DNA of 64,000 nt from Herbidospora daliensis (GCF_001570585.1 NZ_BBXF01000006.1:328383-392382), one strand, 5' to 3'; numbered from the stretch's first letter, positions 28,831 through 37,567 are shown. The notes: a model not told the origin generated them from the sequence alone. Translations and numbers: made by a program.

Positions 28831-29657
28831 TGGGCGTCCCCGATCAGGTCCAGGTAGATGTCTTCGAGGGAGGGCCGCACGATCTGCAGGCCCGGGATCT
28901 CGCCGTCGTACTTCTCGGCGAGGGTGCGCACCAGCGCGGTGGGGGTGCCGGTCTCGGCGTAGCCGTCGGCCCAGGTGACGCGGGCGCTGGCGGTGGCCCG
29001 CCCGCCCAGCGTGCTCGGGGTGCCCTCGGCGACGATGCGTCCCCGGGCGATGACCGCCACGCGGTCGGCGAGCGCCTCGGCCTCGTCGAGGTAGTGGGTG
29101 GTCAGCACGATCGTGGTGCCCTCGGCCGACAGCGACCTGATCAGGTCCCAGAACTGGCGGCGGGCCTCGGGGTCGAAGCCGGTCGTGGGCTCGTCGAGGA
29201 AGAGCAGCTCGGGACGGCCGACGATGCCGAGGGCGACGTCCACCCTGCGGCGCTGGCCGCCGGAGAGCTGGCGGATGCGGGCGCCGGCCTTCTCGCTCAG
29301 CCCGACCTTGGCGATGACCTCGTCGGGGTCCTTGCTGTCGGGGTAGTAGCGGGCGAAGTGGCGGACCGTCTCGCGGACGGTGAGCTCGGCGGCGTCGTTT
29401 GCGGTCTGCAGCACGATGCCGACCCTGGCCCGCCACGCGGTGGTGGCCTGCCCGGGGTCGACGCCGAGGACGGAGACCTCGCCGGCGTCGCGCTTGCGGT
29501 AGCCCTCGAGGATCTCCACCGTGGTGGACTTCCCGGCGCCGTTGGGGCCGAGGATGGCGAACACCTCGCCGGTGCGTATGTCGAGGTCCAGGCCCCCGAC
29601 GGCCTGGACCTCACCGTAACGCTTGGTCAGGCCGCGAACGTGGATCGCTGTCGTCAT
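28827..29657 (-). CDS. ABC exporter ATP-binding protein (DrrA/CcmA type)
   Basis: 276 residues from MTTAIHVRGLTKRYG; the longer open frame upstream is not supported. Walker A GPNGAGKSTT, signature LSGGQRRRVDVALGI, Walker B LLFLDEPTTGFDP, H-loop TTHYLDEAEALADRV. First gene of the minus-strand cassette ATPase-permease-kinase-regulator, a mirror image of the cassette at 21.5-25.3 kb. Substrate not predictable; drug or lipid export is usual. Confidence 0.94.
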   Translation of the reverse strand: MTTAIHVRGLTKRYGEVQAVGGLDLDIRTGEVFAILGPNGAGKSTTVEILEGYRKRDAGEVSVLGVDPGQATTAWRARVGIVLQTANDAAELTVRETVRHFARYYPDSKDPDEVIAKVGLSEKAGARIRQLSGGQRRRVDVALGIVGRPELLFLDEPTTGFDPEARRQFWDLIRSLSAEGTTIVLTTHYLDEAEALADRVAVIARGRIVAEGTPSTLGGRATASARVTWADGYAETGTPTALVRTLAEKYDGEIPGLQIVRPSLEDIYLDLIGDAQ

Positions 29658-29735
29658 GGGTAAAGCGTCGCCAAAACCGCGCCCGCCGGGGACCTCCTCC
29701 CGGTCGACCGCCCTGTCCTCCGAACGATGGACATC

Positions 29736-29741
29736 TAGGGT
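29736..29741 (+). promoter_or_regulatory. TAGGGT -10 box, DinB-fold gene
   Basis: TAnnnT box exactly six bases before the GTG start of the gene at 29748; no ribosome site in between, so a leaderless mRNA is predicted. Confidence 0.5.
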
Positions 29742-29747
29742 GGCGAT

Positions 29748-30377
29748 GTGACGAAGTCGGAGATCTGGCCACGTGTCCACGCGGAACGGGCCGCCCTGGC
29801 GGGCGACCTCGACGGCCTCGACGACGACCGCTGGGAGACCCCCTCGTTGTGCGCCGGCCTGACCGTGCGCGAGGTGCTCGCCCACCTCACCGCCGGGGCG
29901 AGCCTCGGGCCGGTCCGCTGGATGGCCGGGGTGCTCCGCAAGCGCTTCGACTTCGACGCGATGGTCGCCTACCGGCTGGCCCAGCAGCTCGGCGCCTCAC
30001 CGCGGGAGACCTTCGACCGGTTCCGGCGGGTGGTCACCAGCACGGTCAAGGCGCCGATCCCGGTCGAGGCGGTGCTCGGGGAGGCGATCGTGCACGGCGC
30101 GGACATCCGCCGCCCCCTGGGCATCGTCCACGACAGCCCGATCGCGACGCTGACCCTGGTGGCCGGCTATTACGCGGGCAGCGACATGGTCGTCGAGGCC
30201 AAGGGGCGCATCGTGGGCCTGCGGCTGCAGGCCGACGACGGCGACTTCGCGACCGGTTCGGGCCCGCTCGTCACCGGGCCGACCCTGGCGCTGATCATGG
30301 CCATGACCGGCCGTCCGGTCTTCCTGGACGATCTCGACGGCCCCGGCGTCGCGACCCTGCGCGAGCGGTCGGGCTGA
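29748..30377 (+). CDS. Maleylpyruvate isomerase N-terminal/DinB-fold protein (mycothiol-dependent type)
   Basis: 209 residues from a leaderless GTG. The family hallmarks are an early Trp (EIWPRVHAERAALAGDLDGL), TPSLCAGLTVREVLAHLTAG with the metal-binding His, and GEAIVHGADIRRPLG with a second His. Members use or detoxify with mycothiol in actinobacteria; the exact substrate here cannot be told. It ends 4 bases before the convergent nucS stop codon. Confidence 0.85.
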   Translation: MTKSEIWPRVHAERAALAGDLDGLDDDRWETPSLCAGLTVREVLAHLTAGASLGPVRWMAGVLRKRFDFDAMVAYRLAQQLGASPRETFDRFRRVVTSTVKAPIPVEAVLGEAIVHGADIRRPLGIVHDSPIATLTLVAGYYAGSDMVVEAKGRIVGLRLQADDGDFATGSGPLVTGPTLALIMAMTGRPVFLDDLDGPGVATLRERSG

Positions 30378-30381
30378 GGCG

Positions 30382-31044
30382 TCAGAAGAGCGTGGGGTTC
30401 TCGGGCTCGATGCCGCGCAGGCCGTCGTAGTCGAGGGTCACGCAGTCGATGCCCCGGTCCATCGCCAGCACCTTGGCCTGGGGCTTGATCTCCTGGGCGG
30501 CGAAGACGCCGCGTACGGGCGCGAGCAGGGGGTCGCGGTTGAGCAGTTCGAGGTAGCGGGTGAGCTGCTCGACGCCGTCGATCTCGCCCCGGCGCTTGAT
30601 CTCGACGGCGACCGTCGCGCCGCTCTGGTCGCGGCAGAGGATGTCGACCGGGCCGATCGCGGTCATGTATTCACGCCGGACCAGCGTGTAGCCCGCGCCC
30701 AGGGTGGTGATGTGCTCGGCGAGGAGCTCCTGGAGGTGCGCCTCCACGCCGTCTTTCTGCAGGCCGGGGTCGACGCCGAGCTCGTGCTTGGAGTCGTGCA
30801 TGATCTCGTCCATCGTGAGGATCAGCTTCTCGCCGGTCTTGCTGTGGGTGACCGTCCAGGTGCCTTCGTCCTCGCGGATCTTGCAAGGCGGGTTCATCCA
30901 GTTCAGGGGCTTGAAGGCGCGGTCGTCGCAGTGGATCGACACGCTGCCGTCGGCCTTGATGAGGATGAGCCTGGGCGCCATCGGCAGGTGTGCCGTCAAC
31001 CGTCCCACGTAATCCACGCTGCATCGCGCGATGACCAGCCGCAT
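30382..31044 (-). CDS. nucS: Mismatch-specific endonuclease NucS
   Basis: 220 residues. N-terminal beta-rich DNA-binding domain ([27 protein letters not shown] pattern) and C-terminal PD-(D/E)xK nuclease core: PVDILC and [17 protein letters not shown]. NucS cuts double-stranded DNA at mismatches and replaces MutS/MutL in actinobacteria. In related genomes it lies shortly after the ATP synthase operon; here two exporter cassettes intervene. The start is supported by a TAAGGT box six bases upstream. Confidence 0.96.
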   Translation of the reverse strand: MRLVIARCSVDYVGRLTAHLPMAPRLILIKADGSVSIHCDDRAFKPLNWMNPPCKIREDEGTWTVTHSKTGEKLILTMDEIMHDSKHELGVDPGLQKDGVEAHLQELLAEHITTLGAGYTLVRREYMTAIGPVDILCRDQSGATVAVEIKRRGEIDGVEQLTRYLELLNRDPLLAPVRGVFAAQEIKPQAKVLAMDRGIDCVTLDYDGLRGIEPENPTLF

Positions 31045-31050
31045 GCCCGA

Positions 31051-31056
31051 ACCTTA
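31051..31056 (-). promoter_or_regulatory. TAAGGT -10 box, nucS
   Basis: On the minus strand TAAGGT stands six bases before the nucS ATG with no Shine-Dalgarno sequence: leaderless pattern. Confidence 0.5.
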
Positions 31057-31100
31057 CCGGCGAACGCGGCTCTGGGAGACTCGGAGCCGGAGGTGGTCTC

Positions 31101-32144
31101 GTGGAGACGGTTGGGGTGGCCGGGCTCGGCACGATGGGGGCGGGCATCGCCGAGGTGTTCGCCCGCGCGGGGCTCGCGGTCGTCGGCGTGGAGGCCGACG
31201 AGGCGGCGCTGGCGCGGGGCCGCGGGCACCTGGAGCGGTCGACCGGGAAGGCCGTCGAGAAGGGGCGGCTCACCGCGGCGGAGCAGCGGGCGATCCTCGA
31301 TCGGATCACCCTGGCGACCGACCGGGCCGCCTTCGCCGGGGCCGATCTGGTCGTCGAGGCGATCCCCGAGCTCATGGAGCTCAAGCTGCCGCTGTTCGCC
31401 GACCTCGACCGGATCTGCAAGCCGTCGGCGATCCTGGCCACCAACACCTCCTCGCTGCCGGTCACCGAGATCGCCCTCGCGACGGGCCGGCCCTCCCACG
31501 TCGTGGGCATGCACTTCTTCAACCCGGCGCCGGTCATGCGGCTGGTCGAGGTCGTCGGCACACCCCACAGCACCGTCGCCGAGGAGGTCGCGGCCCTGGC
31601 CCGCCGGATCGGCAAGCGCCCGGTGGTCGTCGGCGACCGGCCCGGCTTCGTGGTCAACCGGCTGCTGCTCGGCTACCTCAACCACGCCTGCCGGCTGCTC
31701 GACCAGGGGGTGGCCTCCAAGGAGGCGATCGACACCGCGATGGTCGTCCAGGCCGGGCTGCCGATGGGCCCCTTCGCCCTGCTCGACCTGATCGGGCTCG
31801 ACACGGCGTACGAGATCTGCGGCGTGCTGCACCGCGACGGCGGCGACCCCCGGCACGAGCCGGCGCGGTCGCTGGAGAAGCTCGTCGAGCAGGGCCGCCT
31901 GGGCCGCAAGACGGGCGGCGGCTTCTACGACGGGAAACCGGGCACCGAGGAGGGCTTCGACGCCATGGTGCTGCTGCGGCCCTACCTGGTCGACGCCATC
32001 GAGATGGCCAACAGCGGCTACGCCTCCCAGGACGACGTCGACGAGGCCATGAAGCTGGGCTGCGGATATCGGTCGGGGCCGTTCGAGACCATCGGCGCCC
32101 TCCGGATGCGCTCGCTCGACGATTTCCCGGAGCTGGAAGAATAG
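31101..32144 (+). CDS. 3-hydroxyacyl/3-hydroxybutyryl-CoA dehydrogenase
   Basis: 347 residues from GTG with GGAGGTGG upstream. Rossmann NAD site [13 protein letters not shown] (8-20), catalytic His in [19 protein letters not shown], and two copies of the C-terminal helical domain, the second shortened (about 290-345). Oxidises (S)-3-hydroxyacyl-CoA to 3-oxoacyl-CoA in beta-oxidation or butanoate metabolism. Pairs functionally with the thiolase at 39.6 kb. A Zn-ribbon protein gene follows after 5 bases. Confidence 0.92.
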   Translation: METVGVAGLGTMGAGIAEVFARAGLAVVGVEADEAALARGRGHLERSTGKAVEKGRLTAAEQRAILDRITLATDRAAFAGADLVVEAIPELMELKLPLFADLDRICKPSAILATNTSSLPVTEIALATGRPSHVVGMHFFNPAPVMRLVEVVGTPHSTVAEEVAALARRIGKRPVVVGDRPGFVVNRLLLGYLNHACRLLDQGVASKEAIDTAMVVQAGLPMGPFALLDLIGLDTAYEICGVLHRDGGDPRHEPARSLEKLVEQGRLGRKTGGGFYDGKPGTEEGFDAMVLLRPYLVDAIEMANSGYASQDDVDEAMKLGCGYRSGPFETIGALRMRSLDDFPELEE

Positions 32145-32149
32145 GACGT

Positions 32150-32443
32150 ATGAGCCCCCGCCGCGCCCGCCGCGCCGACGAGTCCCCCAAAGGGCCGATC
32201 CGCCCTGCGGGGATCGACCGCGTCGAAGAGGCGGCCGACGGCGACTGGGTGGTCCGCACGGTCACCGGCGGTTCCGCCGACCGGCCCTACCGCTGCCCGG
32301 GTTGCGACCAGTCGATCCGCCCGGGTGTGCCCCACATCGTGAGCTGGCCCCATTGGGCCGGCGGCGAGGAGGAGCGCCGCCACTGGCACACCGCCTGCTG
32401 GCGCAACCGCCTCAACCGCGGCCCCGGCCGCACCCGCTACTGA
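32150..32443 (+). CDS. Small zinc-ribbon-like conserved protein
   Basis: 97 residues. Basic N-terminus, then CPGCDQSIRPGVPHIVSWPHW and RRHWHTACWRNR: one CxxC pair plus His and a later Cys could bind one zinc. Conserved in actinobacteria next to hydrolase genes and sometimes labelled ATP/GTP-binding, a name the sequence does not support (no P-loop). Function unknown; 16 bases before the next gene, so in an operon with it. Confidence 0.8.
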   Translation: MSPRRARRADESPKGPIRPAGIDRVEEAADGDWVVRTVTGGSADRPYRCPGCDQSIRPGVPHIVSWPHWAGGEEERRHWHTACWRNRLNRGPGRTRY

Positions 32444-32459
32444 AGAGGAGACGACGACA

Positions 32460-33167
32460 GTGGAGATCCGGGCGTCGACGGTGCTGCCGGCCCGCCGCAC
32501 CGACATCGAGCTGCAGACCGCCGACGAGCTGACCCTGGTCGGTGAGCTGGCGCTGCCCGAGAGCACGCCGCCGGTCGCCACGCTGATCTGTCTCCACCCG
32601 CTGCCGACCCACGGCGGCATGATGGACAGCCACGTGCTGCGCAAGGCGTCGTTCCGGCTGCCCGCCCTGGCCGACATCGCGGTGTTGCGGTTCAACACCC
32701 GCGGCACCTCCTCCGAACGCGGCACCTCCCAGGGCGAGTTCGAAGACGGCGTGGGGGAGCGGCTCGACGTCGCCGCCGCGCTGGAGTTCGCCGAGTTCAA
32801 CGACCTGCCCCGGCCGTGGCTGCTCGGCTGGTCGTTCGGCACCGAACTGGCGCTGCGGTGGGGCCGCGACCCGCTGGTCGAGGGGGCGATCCTGCTGTCG
32901 CCGCCGCTCAGGCGGGCCGGCGACGCCGACCTCGACGCGTGGGCCGACTTCGGCCGGCCGCTGGTCGCCCTGGTGCCCGAGTTCGACGACTACCTGCGTC
33001 CCGCCGAGGCGGCCGACCGCTTCAAGCGGGTGCCGCAGGCCGAGGTCGTCGGCGTCGACGGCGCCAAGCACCTGTGGGTGGGGGAGCCCTATGTCCGGAT
33101 CGTGCTCGATCACATCGTCGAGAGGCTGAACCCGGCGGCGGCGCCCCTCGCCACCGAAGTACCGTGA
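32460..33167 (+). CDS. Alpha/beta hydrolase (KANL3/Tex30-like dienelactone hydrolase fold)
   Basis: 235 residues from GTG with AGAGGAG upstream. Nucleophile serine in LLGWSFGTELAL, acid in LVPEFDDYLRP, histidine in GVDGAKHLWVGE. The N-terminal strand pair LTLVGELALPE and oxyanion region HPLPTHGGMMD fit small cytosolic hydrolases. Substrate unknown. Followed 4 bases later by a second hydrolase. Confidence 0.85.
   Translation: MEIRASTVLPARRTDIELQTADELTLVGELALPESTPPVATLICLHPLPTHGGMMDSHVLRKASFRLPALADIAVLRFNTRGTSSERGTSQGEFEDGVGERLDVAAALEFAEFNDLPRPWLLGWSFGTELALRWGRDPLVEGAILLSPPLRRAGDADLDAWADFGRPLVALVPEFDDYLRPAEAADRFKRVPQAEVVGVDGAKHLWVGEPYVRIVLDHIVERLNPAAAPLATEVP
33160..33165 (+). promoter_or_regulatory. 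TACCGT -10 box, second hydrolase gene
   Basis: TAnnnT box six bases before the GTG at 33172, lying inside the last codons of the previous gene: leaderless pattern and a possible separate promoter. Confidence 0.4.
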
Positions 33168-33171
33168 CGAC

Positions 33172-33933
33172 GTGAGGTTGTATACCCGGACGGCCGGAAG
33201 CGGCCTCCCCCTCGTGCTGCTGCACGCCTTCCCGCTGTCGTCGGCCATGTGGCTGGCCCAGCGCGGCGGCCTGGCCGCCGGCTGCCAGGTCGTCACGCCC
33301 GACCTGCGTGGCTTCGGCGGCTCCCAACTGGGCGACGACGAACCGTCGCTCGACGCCATGGCCGACGACGTGGCCGAGCTCCTCGACGGCCTCGGCGTCG
33401 AGAGGGCCGTGGTCGGCGGCCTGTCCATGGGCGGCTACGTGGTGATGGCGCTGGCCCGCCGCCACCCCGAACGGCTGGCGGGGGTGATCCTCGCCAACAC
33501 CAAGGCCGCCCCCGACACCCCGGAGGCGGCGGCCAACCGCGAGACGGTCGCCCGGCGGCTCCTCGACGGCGGCGACCTGCTCGACACGGTGCCCAACCTG
33601 CTCGGCCCGACGTCGCTGGAGCGCCGCGGCATGGTCGTCGGCCGGGTACGCGGCCTCGTCGGCGCCGCCCCGGCGCAGGCGGCGGCCTGGGCCCAGCGCG
33701 CGATGGCCGCCCGCCCCGACTCCTTCGACACCCTGCGCGGCCTGACGGTCCCGGCCCTGGTCATCGCGGGCGACGAAGACAAGATCACCCCCACCGCCGA
33801 GGCCGAGGCCATGACCAAGGCGATCCCCGACGCCCGCCTGGTGGTGATCGGCCACGCGGGCCACCTGTCGGCGATCGAGACCCCAGAGACCTTCAACCGC
33901 GCGGTGGCGTCCTTCCTCACCGACCTGTCGTGA
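33172..33933 (+). CDS. Alpha/beta hydrolase
   Basis: 253 residues. Oxyanion region LLHAFPLSSAMW, PDLRGFGGS, nucleophile S85 in GGLSMGGYV, aspartate in IAGDEDKITP and histidine in IGHAGHLSAIE: a complete catalytic triad of the 3-oxoadipate enol-lactonase/epoxide hydrolase-like class. Start GTG with a TACCGT box six bases upstream. Convergent with the GNAT gene. Confidence 0.9.
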   Translation: MRLYTRTAGSGLPLVLLHAFPLSSAMWLAQRGGLAAGCQVVTPDLRGFGGSQLGDDEPSLDAMADDVAELLDGLGVERAVVGGLSMGGYVVMALARRHPERLAGVILANTKAAPDTPEAAANRETVARRLLDGGDLLDTVPNLLGPTSLERRGMVVGRVRGLVGAAPAQAAAWAQRAMAARPDSFDTLRGLTVPALVIAGDEDKITPTAEAEAMTKAIPDARLVVIGHAGHLSAIETPETFNRAVASFLTDLS

Positions 33934-33945
33934 GGCTCAGCCCGT

Positions 33946-34473
33946 TCAGCGTCTCAGGACCATGACGTCGGCGAGCATCGTGTCGGGGGCCGGGCGGCAG
34001 GTGCCGGTGATCTTCCAGCCCCAGTGTTCGTAGATGTCGTGGGCGGCCGCCTCGGGCAGGGACAACAACGTCGCGTAGGGCTCCTCGCGGCCGTGGAGGA
34101 GTTCGGCGAGGAGGCGTCTGCCGATGCCGCGGCCCCGGTATTCGGCCCGCAGGTTGAGTTCGACGACCGCGAACTTGTCGGCCGCGACGACCTCGGGCGG
34201 GCCGGGGGTGCTGTCGCCGCCCCACCAGCGGCCGGCCGGCATGGTGAAGCCGAAGGCGAAGCCCGCCAGCGTCGGGCCGTCTTCGACGGCGACCAGAGTG
34301 AAGCCGGGGCGGTCGAGCTGGTTGCCCGTTCGTTCGCGGTAGCGGTCGGGGTGGTAGAGGGGGCCCGAGTTGTACGGGGGTTCGGCCCTGATGAGGGTGT
34401 AGACGGCGGTGTAGTCGTCGTCGACGACGACGGCCGCGTCGGGGCCGGTCAGGTGGGTGAAGATGACGTTCAC
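33946..34473 (-). CDS. GNAT-family N-acetyltransferase
   Basis: 175 residues from a GTG overlapping the stop codon of the XRE gene (GTGA). Acetyl-CoA loop in RAEYRGRGIGRRLLAELL, then PYATLLSLPEAAAHDIYEHWGWK of motif B. Acceptor unknown. Co-translated with the XRE regulator, so it may belong to that regulatory unit. Confidence 0.88.
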   Translation of the reverse strand: MNVIFTHLTGPDAAVVVDDDYTAVYTLIRAEPPYNSGPLYHPDRYRERTGNQLDRPGFTLVAVEDGPTLAGFAFGFTMPAGRWWGGDSTPGPPEVVAADKFAVVELNLRAEYRGRGIGRRLLAELLHGREEPYATLLSLPEAAAHDIYEHWGWKITGTCRPAPDTMLADVMVLRR

Positions 34474-35684
34474 GACATGCCTCCGCGTAAGCCGGCCACC
34501 CGGTCGCGGAAGGAGCGCAGTGCCTCGTGTCCGGCGGGGGCCTGATCCGCGACCATAGTCGCCAGTTGCCCCACATAGTGGGAATATCCGGCAGATTGCG
34601 CGACCGTCAGCGCCCTCTCCGCGTGCGCCAGCCCGGCCTCGACCTCGCCGCCGCGTACGGCCGACATCGCCTCGTGCAGCCGGATCTGGGCGACCGGCCT
34701 GATCGCGCCGGGCGCGTAGGCCGCGACGGCCTCCGCCTGGGCGTTCGCGGCGCCGGGATGCCCGGCCAGGGTGTAGACGAGAGAACGGGTGTGCAGCAGG
34801 CGGGTGGCCGGCCAGCCCTCGGCCGAGGCGGCGTCGCCGGTGACGTCGGCGGGCAGCCGGTCGAAGACCCGGGCCTGCTCGTCGAGGTCGGCGTAGGCCG
34901 CCGCGAGGTCGCCCAGCAGCACCTTCGCGTGCGCCCGTGCGCCCAGGGCGCGGGCTCGCGCGACCGACGGCCGGTCTGCCGCGAGGGCCTCTCCGGCCCG
35001 CGCGAGCACCAGGGTGAGCGGCCTCTTCTCGTACAGGGCCTGGATGGCCTCCTGCGCGACGACGAACGCCCGCATGTCGTCGCCCGCGGCGACGGCGGCG
35101 CGGCGGGCGGCTGCCCACCAGTGGCGCGACTCGTGCTCGCGCCCGGCCGAGCCGAGCGCGTAGGCCAGCAGGTAGAGCAGCCGGGTGCGCACCCGGGCCC
35201 AGGCGGGCGGGTCTCCCTTGACGTGGGTCAGCGCCGTCTCCAGCGCCAGGACGTCGGCCGACAGACGCCCTATTCCGTCGGTGGCCGGGTGGGCGCCGAC
35301 CCCGTGGGCGTGCTCCCACGCGACCTCCTCCCAGAAAGCCAGGTCGGGACCGCCCAGGCGGCGTTCGACCAGCATCCGGATCCGTTCCAGCCCGTCGGTC
35401 GCCGGAAGGGCCCCGGACGCGCCCCCCAGCACGATTCCGATCAGGCCGAGCGCCTCTCGTCGTTCCGTCGGACCCACCTCCACGTCGTGCAGCCTGATCA
35501 GTTCGCCGCCGGCTCCCAGCGCGGCGTCCAAGGCCGACACCACAGCCGAACTCGGGATGTTCTTCCCGAATTCGAGCGCGGAAATGTAGCTGGGAGAACA
35601 GTTGGCCCGGCGGGCGAGGCCACGAATGGAGAGGTCACCTCTCAGGCGGCGAAGGGCCTCCCCGAATGACTCCATAGTGCGCAC
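34470..35684 (-). CDS. XRE-family regulator with TPR-like C-terminal domain
   Basis: 404 residues. Helix-turn-helix at about 8-60 (SFGEALRRLRGDLSIRGLARRANCSPSYISALEFGKNIPS in pieces), then a long Ala/Leu/Arg helical-repeat region typical of actinobacterial WhiJ/BldB-type sensors. Start GTG 35684, or ATG three codons later; neither has a well-spaced ribosome site. Divergent from an HATPase gene 184 bases away, the classical XRE-HATPase pairing of streptomycetes. Confidence 0.88.
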   Translation of the reverse strand: MRTMESFGEALRRLRGDLSIRGLARRANCSPSYISALEFGKNIPSSAVVSALDAALGAGGELIRLHDVEVGPTERREALGLIGIVLGGASGALPATDGLERIRMLVERRLGGPDLAFWEEVAWEHAHGVGAHPATDGIGRLSADVLALETALTHVKGDPPAWARVRTRLLYLLAYALGSAGREHESRHWWAAARRAAVAAGDDMRAFVVAQEAIQALYEKRPLTLVLARAGEALAADRPSVARARALGARAHAKVLLGDLAAAYADLDEQARVFDRLPADVTGDAASAEGWPATRLLHTRSLVYTLAGHPGAANAQAEAVAAYAPGAIRPVAQIRLHEAMSAVRGGEVEAGLAHAERALTVAQSAGYSHYVGQLATMVADQAPAGHEALRSFRDRVAGLRGGMS

Positions 35685-35868
35685 AGCTCCCTGCCCTCAG
35701 GGGGGAACGCTGTCCTGTCCTTGACCGGACACGACTGGACAGCCGGTGAATGGACGCTGACCCCGAGTGTAGGGATGCTTACGCTCAGGCATATGGCAAG
35801 CGGCGGAATGTAATTCTCGAGGCAAATGTCGTAGAACGAGGCTTACGACGGGCGGGCGGTATGCGCAC

Positions 35869-36264
35869 ATGGCACTCGAAGTCGCGACGCGATACGAACT
35901 GTTCCCCGCGCAGCCGAGATCGGCCGCCCTGGCCCGCGACCGGGTCCGCGCCCTGCTCGCCGACTGGGGCCTCGACGACCTGGCCGAGACGACCGAGCTG
36001 GTCACGGCCGAACTGATCTCCAACGCGGTGAAGGTGAGCGAGCCCGGCGGCCGGGTCGGCCTGGGCGTCTACCGATCGGGCGGCGCGGTCGTCGTGGAGG
36101 TCTGGGACGGCGAGCGCCTGCCGCCGCGCCTGCTCGACCCGGGCCCCGACGACATCGGCGGCCGGGGGCTCATGCTCGTCGGGGTGCTGACCCGGCGCTG
36201 GGGCTACCGCTGGCCCGTGACCGGCGGCAAGGTCGTCTACGCGGTGGTCGACGCGGCGATGTGA
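35869..36264 (+). CDS. Anti-sigma/regulatory HATPase (RsbW-like ATP-binding protein)
   Basis: 131 residues, a single GHKL ATPase domain: N-box TAELISNAVKV, G1 VWDGERLPP, G2 GGRGLMLVGVL, ending in GGKVVYAVV. Such proteins bind ATP and sequester sigma factors or anti-sigma antagonists; many act with a divergent XRE regulator, as here. A terminator hairpin follows the stop codon. Confidence 0.9.
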   Translation: MALEVATRYELFPAQPRSAALARDRVRALLADWGLDDLAETTELVTAELISNAVKVSEPGGRVGLGVYRSGGAVVVEVWDGERLPPRLLDPGPDDIGGRGLMLVGVLTRRWGYRWPVTGGKVVYAVVDAAM

Positions 36265-36290
36265 GGCCGGGCCCGCCGGTGAAAAAGAAC

Positions 36291-36316
36291 GGCCGGCGCC
36301 TCCCTCAACGCCGGCC
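36291..36316 (+). terminator. Hairpin terminator after the HATPase gene
   Basis: GGCCGGCG, 10-nt loop, CGCCGGCC, starting 26 bases past the stop codon, with a CTGTCTTCCTCCCT tract after it. A second weaker hairpin (GACCGG/CCGGTC) follows near 36339-36355. Confidence 0.7.
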
Positions 36317-36416
36317 GAACCTGTCTTCCTCCCTCTAGGACCGGCGCGACCGGTCTGAAGACGCTTCAACCATGACGTGAATTCAGCGTGGATTGCGTGA
36401 ATTGCGGTGGCCGGTA

Positions 36417-36431
36417 CCGGTCAGTGACCGG
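36417..36431. promoter_or_regulatory. Inverted repeat CCGGTCA-G-TGACCGG
   Basis: Perfect 7-bp arms around one base, 19 to 34 bases upstream of the ATG at 36451. Likely an operator, perhaps autoregulatory for the helix-turn-helix protein encoded next. Confidence 0.55.
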
Positions 36432-36450
36432 AATCTGCCAAGGTTGTCCC

Positions 36451-37398
36451 ATGTGGGAAGCCATCGGACTGAGCTCCCTCGAAGAGCGTCTCTACCGGCT
36501 CCTCCTGCGTGACCCGAAGATCACGCCGGACGAGGCGGCCCGCCGCCTGGAGTCCTCCGCCGAGACCGTCGGGGCCGCGCTGGCGCGTCTGCAGGAGACC
36601 GGCCTCATGGAGTCCGACCCCCTCGCGGGCTTCCGCCCCGCCGACCCTCGCATGGCCATCGGGTCGGCGATCAGGCGCCGCCGGGCCGAGCTCGACCGGC
36701 TCGCCGTCGAGGCCGAGGAACTGGCGACCGACTTCCAGGAGGGCCTGCTGCGGGCCGACCCCGGGCGGGTCATCGAGGTCGTCGAAGGGGCCGCCGCCGC
36801 CGGGCGCAAGGTCGCCGAGCTGCTCGCGCAGGCGCAGGAGGAGATCCTCGCCATCGACACCCCGCCCTACGCCACCAGCGGCGCGTCGATCGCCGCCGAG
36901 TCGGCCGCGCTCGCCCGCGGCGTGCGGGTGCGGGCGCTCTACTCCTCGCTGGTGCTCGACATCCCCAAGAAGCTCGACGAGATCCGCCAGGTGACCGCCC
37001 GGGGGGAGCAGGCCCGGATCCTGGCCGAGGTGCCCATCAAGCTCATCCTGGTCGACCGTTCCACCGCGCTGCTGCCGCTGACCGACCGGGAGGAAGGCGT
37101 CCGGTTCACCTCGGTCGTGGTCGGACGCAGCGCCCTCACCAACGCCCTCGTCGCCCTCTTCGAAACGTTGTGGCGCGAGGCGTCGCCGGTCTGGGGCAAC
37201 GGCACCGGCGCGATCGACGGCGTCGACCAGCAGATCCTCGAACTGCTCGCGGTCGGCATGAAGGACGAGGCGATCCTGCGCCAGCTCGGCATGTCCGAGC
37301 GCACCCTGCGCCGCCGCATCGCCACGCTCCTGAGCAGGCTGGGCGCGACGGGCCGCTTCCAGGCGGGGGTGCAGGCCGCGCGCAAGGGCTGGATCTAG
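36451..37398 (+). CDS. TrmB/LuxR-like helix-turn-helix regulator
   Basis: 315 residues from ATG 36451. The frame stays open back to GTG 36388, but those codons have poor third-position GC and contain an inverted repeat, so I take them as promoter. N-terminal winged helix (LSSLEERLYRLLLRDPKITPDEAARRL), a central phospholipase-D-like/TrmB sensor region with ALARGVRVRALYSS, and a C-terminal LuxR-type helix-turn-helix (LLAVGMKDEAILRQLGMSER). Ligand unknown. A copy of the dispersed repeat follows at once. Confidence 0.88.
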   Translation: MWEAIGLSSLEERLYRLLLRDPKITPDEAARRLESSAETVGAALARLQETGLMESDPLAGFRPADPRMAIGSAIRRRRAELDRLAVEAEELATDFQEGLLRADPGRVIEVVEGAAAAGRKVAELLAQAQEEILAIDTPPYATSGASIAAESAALARGVRVRALYSSLVLDIPKKLDEIRQVTARGEQARILAEVPIKLILVDRSTALLPLTDREEGVRFTSVVVGRSALTNALVALFETLWREASPVWGNGTGAIDGVDQQILELLAVGMKDEAILRQLGMSERTLRRRIATLLSRLGATGRFQAGVQAARKGWI

Positions 37399-37400
37399 GT

Positions 37401-37478
37401 CTTCCGTTACGGCTCCGCCCACCCCGGCGCCGACCACCGCCCGGGGTGCGCGCCGCACCCGGCGCCAACCGGCCGCGC
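37401..37478 (+). repeat. Dispersed intergenic repeat, copy 2
   Basis: Same element as at 627-704 and in the same orientation relative to the upstream gene, starting 2 bases after its stop codon: core GTTACGGCTCCGCCCACCC, then CACCCGGCGCC and CCGGCCGCG at its far end. Confidence 0.75.
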
Positions 37479-37500
37479 GGGCGGGCGTACAGACGAGAAA

Positions 37501-37524
37501 GGCCCGGCGGAAACCCGCCGGGCC
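37501..37524. terminator. Bidirectional terminator
   Basis: GGCCCGGCGG, loop AAAC, CCGCCGGGCC: a 10-bp stem between two convergent genes, flanked by GAGAAA on the left and CTTCTC on the right so that it can serve both directions. Confidence 0.8.
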
Positions 37525-37567
37525 CTTCTCGTGTCCTGTAGCCGTTCGCCCCGAGTCGATCCGAGTG

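Noticed and set aside
31101-33933. A biosynthetic gene cluster around the dehydrogenase and hydrolases
   Set aside because: No synthase, carrier protein or tailoring set; the genes look like ordinary metabolism.
36388-36450. CxxC...CxxC N-terminal extension of the regulator as a zinc finger
   Set aside because: Weak third-position GC, an inverted repeat inside, and a better start at 36451.
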